DNA of 35,103 nt from Chloroflexota bacterium. GTDB lineage: Bacteria > Chloroflexota > Dormibacteria > Dormibacterales > Dormibacteraceae. Below, in pieces: positions 31,566 through 35,103 of the stretch. How positions within the stretch are numbered: position 1 is the stretch's first letter; every line of letters begins with the position of its first letter. Both the position numbers and the translations under genes were made by a program. The notes below the pieces were generated by a model. It was not told where the DNA came from and made no database searches. It saw only the letters and a program-made list of their open reading frames with translations. The stretch is from positions 1-35,103 of the forward strand of contig VBEG01000041.1 of NCBI GenBank assembly GCA_005882115.1, given 5' to 3'.

Positions 31566-31895
31566 ATGCCCACTGACCAGTACCACGAGCCCGCCGGCGA
31601 GCTGAGCCAGGAGACCCGGACCTTCGCCCGGGTGGCGGCGTCGTTGCAGGAGGAGGCGGAGGCGATCGGCTGGTACGAGCAGCGCCTGTCGCTCGAGAAG
31701 GACCCGGACGCCCGAGCGATCATGGAGGACGCCCAGGAGGAGGAGTTCAAGCACTTCGCGATGGCGCTCGAATTCCTGTCCCGCCGCAAGCCGAAGTGGC
31801 GCGCCGTCCTGCAGGCCGTCCTCTTCAAGCCCGGAGACATCGTCGAGCACGGTGAGATGGGCGAATCGGACGAGAAGAAAGCCCCGGGCTCTTAG
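31566..31895 (+). CDS. Encapsulated ferritin-like protein (EncFtn family), no cargo tag seen
   Basis: The 109-residue protein matches the two-helix EncFtn family: YHEPAGELSQETRTFARVAASLQEEAEAIGWYEQR at 6-40 and DAQEEEFKHFAMALEFLSRR at 55-74. The ferroxidase residues known from Rhodospirillum rubrum (Glu32, Glu62, His65) correspond to Glu30, Glu60 and His63, and Glu32 and Trp36 are also kept. These proteins form a ring that oxidises Fe2+ and normally sit inside encapsulin shells. The C-terminus (GEMGESDEKKAPGS) shows no encapsulin-targeting motif like GSLGIGSL, and no encapsulin gene is in the window. GGGAGA lies nine bases before the ATG. Confidence 0.85.
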   Translation: MPTDQYHEPAGELSQETRTFARVAASLQEEAEAIGWYEQRLSLEKDPDARAIMEDAQEEEFKHFAMALEFLSRRKPKWRAVLQAVLFKPGDIVEHGEMGESDEKKAPGS

Positions 31896-32522
31896 CTAGA
31901 TCGACTCCACGAGCGCCAGGACCTGGTCGAGCTCCTCGACGCTGACCGTGTGCGCCATCCCGGGGTAGAAGCGTAGCGCCACGTCCGCGCCCATCCTTTT
32001 GAGGACCTCGCCCGCCTCGACGACGCGGTGCATCGCGATGTGGGGGTCGACGTCGCTGCAGCCGAGAAAGAGCGGGGTTGCGTCAAAGGTTCCTGGGTAG
32101 TCGCGCGGCGTGCCGTCGGGGCCGATCAAGCCTCCGCTCAGCCCGACCACTGCACCGTAACGGCGGGCGTTCCGCGCCGCCCATTCGAGAGTCAGGCAGG
32201 CGCCCTGAGAGAATCCGAGCAGGATGATTCGCTGCGCCGGCACGTGCGCTTCGACCCTTTCCACCAGCTTCGAGACCATGTCGAGGGCGGCGCTCAGGTA
32301 AGGCTCGTTGCTCTCCAGCGGCGCGGTGAATGGATTCGGATACCACGCGTTGCCGGACGCCTGAGGGGCGAGGTATGCCCAGCCTGGCCGCTCGACCTCG
32401 GCAGCGAGGGTCATGATGTCTTCCGCCGACGCACCGCGGCCGTGCAGGAGGACCATCGCCGCCCGCGCCGCCGTCAGCGGCTCGCCCGCCTGCAATACGC
32501 GCTGACCATGTGCGACAGCCAT
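31896..32522 (-). CDS. Phospholipase/carboxylesterase family hydrolase
   Basis: The 208-residue alpha/beta hydrolase has VLLHGRGASAED near 24-35, the nucleophile elbow LGFSQGACL, the acid in GCSDVDPH and the base in PGMAHTVS. It belongs to the small carboxylesterase/thioesterase group that cleaves acyl esters. Its stop directly abuts the stop of the ferritin-like gene on the other strand. CATACT at 32536-32531 lies eight bases before the ATG and no Shine-Dalgarno sequence is present, so the message may be leaderless. It diverges from the alcohol dehydrogenase gene. Confidence 0.9.
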   Translation of the reverse strand: MAVAHGQRVLQAGEPLTAARAAMVLLHGRGASAEDIMTLAAEVERPGWAYLAPQASGNAWYPNPFTAPLESNEPYLSAALDMVSKLVERVEAHVPAQRIILLGFSQGACLTLEWAARNARRYGAVVGLSGGLIGPDGTPRDYPGTFDATPLFLGCSDVDPHIAMHRVVEAGEVLKRMGADVALRFYPGMAHTVSVEELDQVLALVESI

Positions 32523-32545
32523 CGCGATCTAGTATGACCAGAGGC

Positions 32546-33604
32546 ATGCTCCATCCCTCCGCTGCGCGGAGTACGTCCCCACAAGTGGGTAAGAGTTCGT
32601 CTTTCACATATGCGAATCCGCGCGTGATTCACTGGGGTCGCGGGTCGGTGGCCCACCTGGAGCCTGAGCTCGCTCGCCTCAAAGCGGACAGTGTTGCCCT
32701 GGTCACAACGCGGTCTTTGCTGACGGCAGTTGAAGCGTTGCCGATCAAGGCGATGGCCACCGTCGTGATCGCCCAGCACGCGCCGATGTCGCAGATCGAC
32801 GCCGGTGTCGAAGAGTGCGCCGGCGCGCGCGGCATTGTGAGCTACGGCGGCGGAAGTGCGATCGACGCCGCGAAGATTATCTCGGTCCGACTCGCGGGCG
32901 GCGGCTCCCCTCCACCCCACGTCGCGATCCCGACGACGCTCTCGGTGGCCGAGCTCGCGGCGGGGGCCGGCTACACGAACGAGGCCGGCGACAAGGCGGG
33001 CATGCGAGACCCGCGACTCATGGTCGAGAGCGTGATCTACGACGCCGACCTGACACTGGCAACGCCTATGCAGCTCTGGCTGTCAACCGGCGTCCGCGCG
33101 CTGGACCACGCAGTGGAAGGGTTTCTCGCGCCAGGCGAGCATCCCTTCAACGACGTGATGGCATTGGAGGCGATCCGCCGCCTGTTCGATTCGCTGCCCC
33201 GGGCCAAGGCCGCGCCGAACGATGCAGACGTGCGCACCGAGAACCAGCTGGCTGCCTGGTTCTCGTTCACGCTGCCGAGCGCATCGGCCGGCGGCCTGAG
33301 CCACACGATGGGCAAGCAGATCGGCGCCAGGCACGGCATCCCGCACGGCGTCACCTCGTGCCTGCTCTTGCCGCACGTCATGCGCTATCTGACAAAGAAG
33401 TTGCCCGACCGCATGGGAGTTTTGTCCCAGGCCATGGGCGGAAGTCCCGCCGACCTAGTCCAGGACCTGATCGCGTCGCTCAGCCTGCCGCAACACCTGG
33501 GCGCATTTGCGGTCCGCGAGCCCGAGCTTAGGCGCGCGGCGGCCGAGTGCTCCGGCAAGCATTCGGTCGAAGACCTAACTCACATATATATCTCCGCCCT
33601 CTGA
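32546..33604 (+). CDS. Iron-containing alcohol dehydrogenase (maleylacetate reductase-like)
   Basis: The protein of about 352 residues opens its fold with FTYANPRVIHWGRGSV, then the NAD-binding GIVSYGGGSAIDAAKII, the AIPTTLS loop, and the metal-site region with RALDHAVEGF, GLSHTMGKQIGARHGIPHG. Such enzymes reduce maleylacetate or oxidise an alcohol using NAD(P)H and Fe2+ or Zn2+. The start is uncertain: ATG 32546 is given, but residues 1-14 are encoded by a hairpin repeat and the GTG at 32585 (just before the conserved part) may be the real start. An upstream frame to 32510 overlaps the divergent gene and is unlikely. Confidence 0.85.
   Translation: MLHPSAARSTSPQVGKSSSFTYANPRVIHWGRGSVAHLEPELARLKADSVALVTTRSLLTAVEALPIKAMATVVIAQHAPMSQIDAGVEECAGARGIVSYGGGSAIDAAKIISVRLAGGGSPPPHVAIPTTLSVAELAAGAGYTNEAGDKAGMRDPRLMVESVIYDADLTLATPMQLWLSTGVRALDHAVEGFLAPGEHPFNDVMALEAIRRLFDSLPRAKAAPNDADVRTENQLAAWFSFTLPSASAGGLSHTMGKQIGARHGIPHGVTSCLLLPHVMRYLTKKLPDRMGVLSQAMGGSPADLVQDLIASLSLPQHLGAFAVREPELRRAAAECSGKHSVEDLTHIYISAL
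32557..32589. repeat. Double hairpin repeat at the start of the alcohol dehydrogenase gene
   Basis: CTCCGC-TGC-GCGGAG (32557-32571) is followed by CCCAC-AA-GTGGG (32578-32589). The arrangement resembles the other GC-rich dispersed repeats in the window. It either lies in the leader or encodes the non-conserved N-terminus of the dehydrogenase. Confidence 0.55.
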
Positions 33605-33688
33605 CCCTCCTGACTGCTGGCCGCGAGCTCGCGCGCGAGGGGAGGTGCCAAGACTGAGCCCAGGAGCATCGGACCCGGCGGCGCGCCG

Positions 33689-34629
33689 ATGTACCATCGG
33701 CCCGTGCTACACAGATGCTCGTCCGACGAGGCCGTGCGGCGCCTTCGTGAGAACCCGGCCTCGCGCTGGCAGAGCGGCTGGGAGATCGAGCCGGCCGAAG
33801 GCACCGCGTGGCAGCGCATCACCAGCGAGCCGTTCTTCACGCCACGGGTGGACGCCGGGTTCACGGTCGAGGCCAGCGACCGCATCTTCGCCCTTGGCTC
33901 GTGCTTCGCGCGCGAGGTCGAATCGGCGCTCAGTGGGCTCGGGTTCACCGTCGACAGCATCACGGACGCGTTCAAGGGCCTGGAAACCTATGGGCCCAGG
34001 CATCCCCAAGGGTTCCTGAACAAGTACAACCCGGAGTCGATCTACCAGGAGCTGCGGTGGGCGCTCGACCCCGTCAGCAAGTTCCCGCCAGAGGCGTTCC
34101 AGGAACTCCCGAACGGACTATGGCGCGACGTCATGGCCGATCCTGTTTTCGGCGACGGGGACTTCGACCGGACCCTGGATCTGCACGGCCGCTTGACCGA
34201 CGTAATGCGGCGCGCGGCCGACTGCCGAATCGTCGTGATCACGCTCGGCCTCGTCGAGGTCTTCCACGACACCAGGACAGGCTTGTATGCCAACACGACG
34301 CCACACTTGACAGGCACGGCCACCCGGACGTCGAGATCCTCGTCACCGTGTCGCCCGTCCCCTTGGACGCCACGTTCACTGGCACGGACATCGTCATGGC
34401 TACCACCTACTCGAAATCGCTGCTGCGCAGCGCGGCGGGCGAGTGGTCACAGAGCAAACGGAACGTGCACTACTTCCCGAGCTACGAGATCGTCATGAAC
34501 TCGGCCCGTGATCGGGCGTGGTTCATGGACGGTCGGCATGTCCGGCAAGACATGGTGGCGCACATCATGCAGACGTTCGCCAATGCCTACGCGCCGCACC
34601 CGGCCCTGGGGGGCCAGCGGACGGGATAA
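33689..34629 (+). pseudogene. GSCFA family protein disrupted by an internal deletion and frameshift
   Basis: The first frame (from ATG 33689) carries IFALGSCFAREVESAL with the Ser-Cys active loop, FLNKYNPESIYQELRWAL and VVITLGLVEVFHDTRTGLYANTTPHL. At about 34305 the similarity moves to another frame, which continues RHGHPDVEILVTVSPVPLDATF, VMATTYSKSLLRSAAGEW and YFPSYEIVMNSARDRAWF to the stop at 34629. The stretch normally joining GLYANTTPHL to the RHGHP helix (from memory, some tens of residues) is missing, so a deletion that also shifted the frame is the best explanation. GSCFA proteins are SGNH-like hydrolases, often in polysaccharide loci. The product is probably non-functional. Confidence 0.8.
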
Positions 34630-34695
34630 CACTGACTCCAGCTCGGCGGCCGCAGGAAAGTGGAGAGCGTTATCAAGAGTTGGCGGCACTGCGTT

Positions 34696-35103
34696 TTAGC
34701 GTAATTTGCTGAGCCAGCTCGTGTATTGCGCCGAGTAGGGGATGAGCACCGGCGCGTAGGTTGGGTCGCTCGGATTCTGGCCAGACCGCACTGCCCAAGC
34801 GACCAATCGGCGGCTCGCGTTCGAGGTTGGCCCCGGAAATGCCGTTTGCAAATCTGGCCGCTGCTCGTAGACCGAACTCAGAGCCAGCCACGCACGCCAT
34901 TGGGTCGCATCGGATCGGATGTCGCCTAACTCAGGTGGAACAGGAAGTGGAAATCTAACGACTCCTCCGGCCAGGACACCTGTCTTTCGGTATGCCGCGC
35001 TCTCGTCGTCGCCGAACACGTTCAGGTGATTCGCTTCCAGGAACGCTGCCTCCGACTTGAAGTATGCGTATGACGGCGGATAAGCAAATGCTTTCACCAG
35101 ACT
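34696..35103 (-). CDS. C-terminal part of an unidentified protein leaving the window
   Basis: The frame is open to the window edge and about 136 residues are visible. The GTG at 35097 is only the first possible start inside the window. Visible features are an aromatic-rich opening (AYPPSYAYFKSEAAFLEANHLNVF, here by key residues PPSYAYFKSE and NHLNVF), a Pro-rich turn VRFPLPVPPELGD and a basic end SWLSKLR. No transmembrane helix or known motif is seen. It may be the soluble tail of a larger membrane enzyme, but I do not recognise it. Confidence 0.6.
   Translation of the reverse strand, partial: SLVKAFAYPPSYAYFKSEAAFLEANHLNVFGDDESAAYRKTGVLAGGVVRFPLPVPPELGDIRSDATQWRAWLALSSVYEQRPDLQTAFPGPTSNASRRLVAWAVRSGQNPSDPTYAPVLIPYSAQYTSWLSKLR

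Noticed and set aside
31566-31895. Encapsulin shell gene next to the ferritin-like gene
   Set aside because: The flanking genes are a YeaQ/YmgE membrane protein and a carboxylesterase; no HK97-fold protein is present in the window.
33689-34629. Programmed ribosomal frameshift in the GSCFA gene
   Set aside because: No slippery sequence is seen at the junction, and conserved protein sequence is missing there, which a frameshift alone would not cause.
1-35103. CRISPR array, insertion sequence, prophage or rRNA genes
   Set aside because: No regularly spaced direct repeats, transposase or integrase motifs, phage genes or rRNA segments were found on either strand.

Overview
The window is high-GC bacterial chromosome with dense, mostly operonic genes, two tRNA genes and no insertion sequence, phage or CRISPR array. 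Two F420-type (LLM class) oxidoreductases, an actinobacterial-style MntR with a FeoA domain, an encapsulated-ferritin-like protein, a GSCFA-family remnant, frequent GTG/TTG starts and several apparently leaderless genes point to a soil Terrabacteria lineage (Chloroflexota, Dormibacterota or a relative of Actinomycetota). The phylum is an inference; no marker gene settles it.

Layout. 1-1626: C-terminal part of a molybdenum hydroxylase large subunit. 1682-7142 (minus): a tightly coupled run, read mntR > mntH > LLM oxidoreductase > aidB > otsB, behind a DtxR/MntR-like operator at 7180-7211. It ties manganese uptake to a probable F420 enzyme, an AidB flavoprotein and trehalose-6-phosphate phosphatase. 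7289-9276 (minus): a secreted lipoprotein and a membrane-anchored coiled-coil protein. 9386-10167: a small exported protein and a small His-rich protein, convergent. 10175-16452: a complete-looking sugar or polyol locus, with binding protein, two permeases and a zinc dehydrogenase on the minus strand, and a LacI repressor and PfkB kinase on the plus strand. The halves diverge from two perfect 12-14 bp palindromes. No ABC ATPase is present, so a shared ATPase encoded elsewhere is expected.

16442-22474: an NPD-family flavoprotein, a group 1 truncated haemoglobin diverging from an alpha/beta hydrolase, a J-domain/VWA-domain gene pair, a D,D-carboxypeptidase and two small membrane proteins. 22475-22609 is non-coding and holds two different hairpins that share the same eight bases in their loops. 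22610-25630: an ACT-domain protein, a hydrolase remnant, a glyoxalase-like protein, a PIN toxin with its HTH partner directly downstream of tRNA-Glu(CUC), tRNA-Val(CAC) and pterin carbinolamine dehydratase. 25882-29266: a GT-C-like membrane protein and a fused ABC exporter. 29390-35103: small stress-type genes (a regulated leaderless hypothetical, a methyltransferase, a second LLM enzyme, a YeaQ/YmgE protein, an encapsulated ferritin-like protein, a carboxylesterase and an iron-type alcohol dehydrogenase), a GSCFA pseudogene with an internal deletion, and the end of a gene leaving the window.

The most interesting points are the J-domain/VWA pair, the ferritin-like protein without an encapsulin or cargo tag, the twin hairpins whose loops could kiss, the tRNA-linked toxin-antitoxin operator, and a recurring -10 box 6-8 bases before start codons that lack a Shine-Dalgarno sequence.
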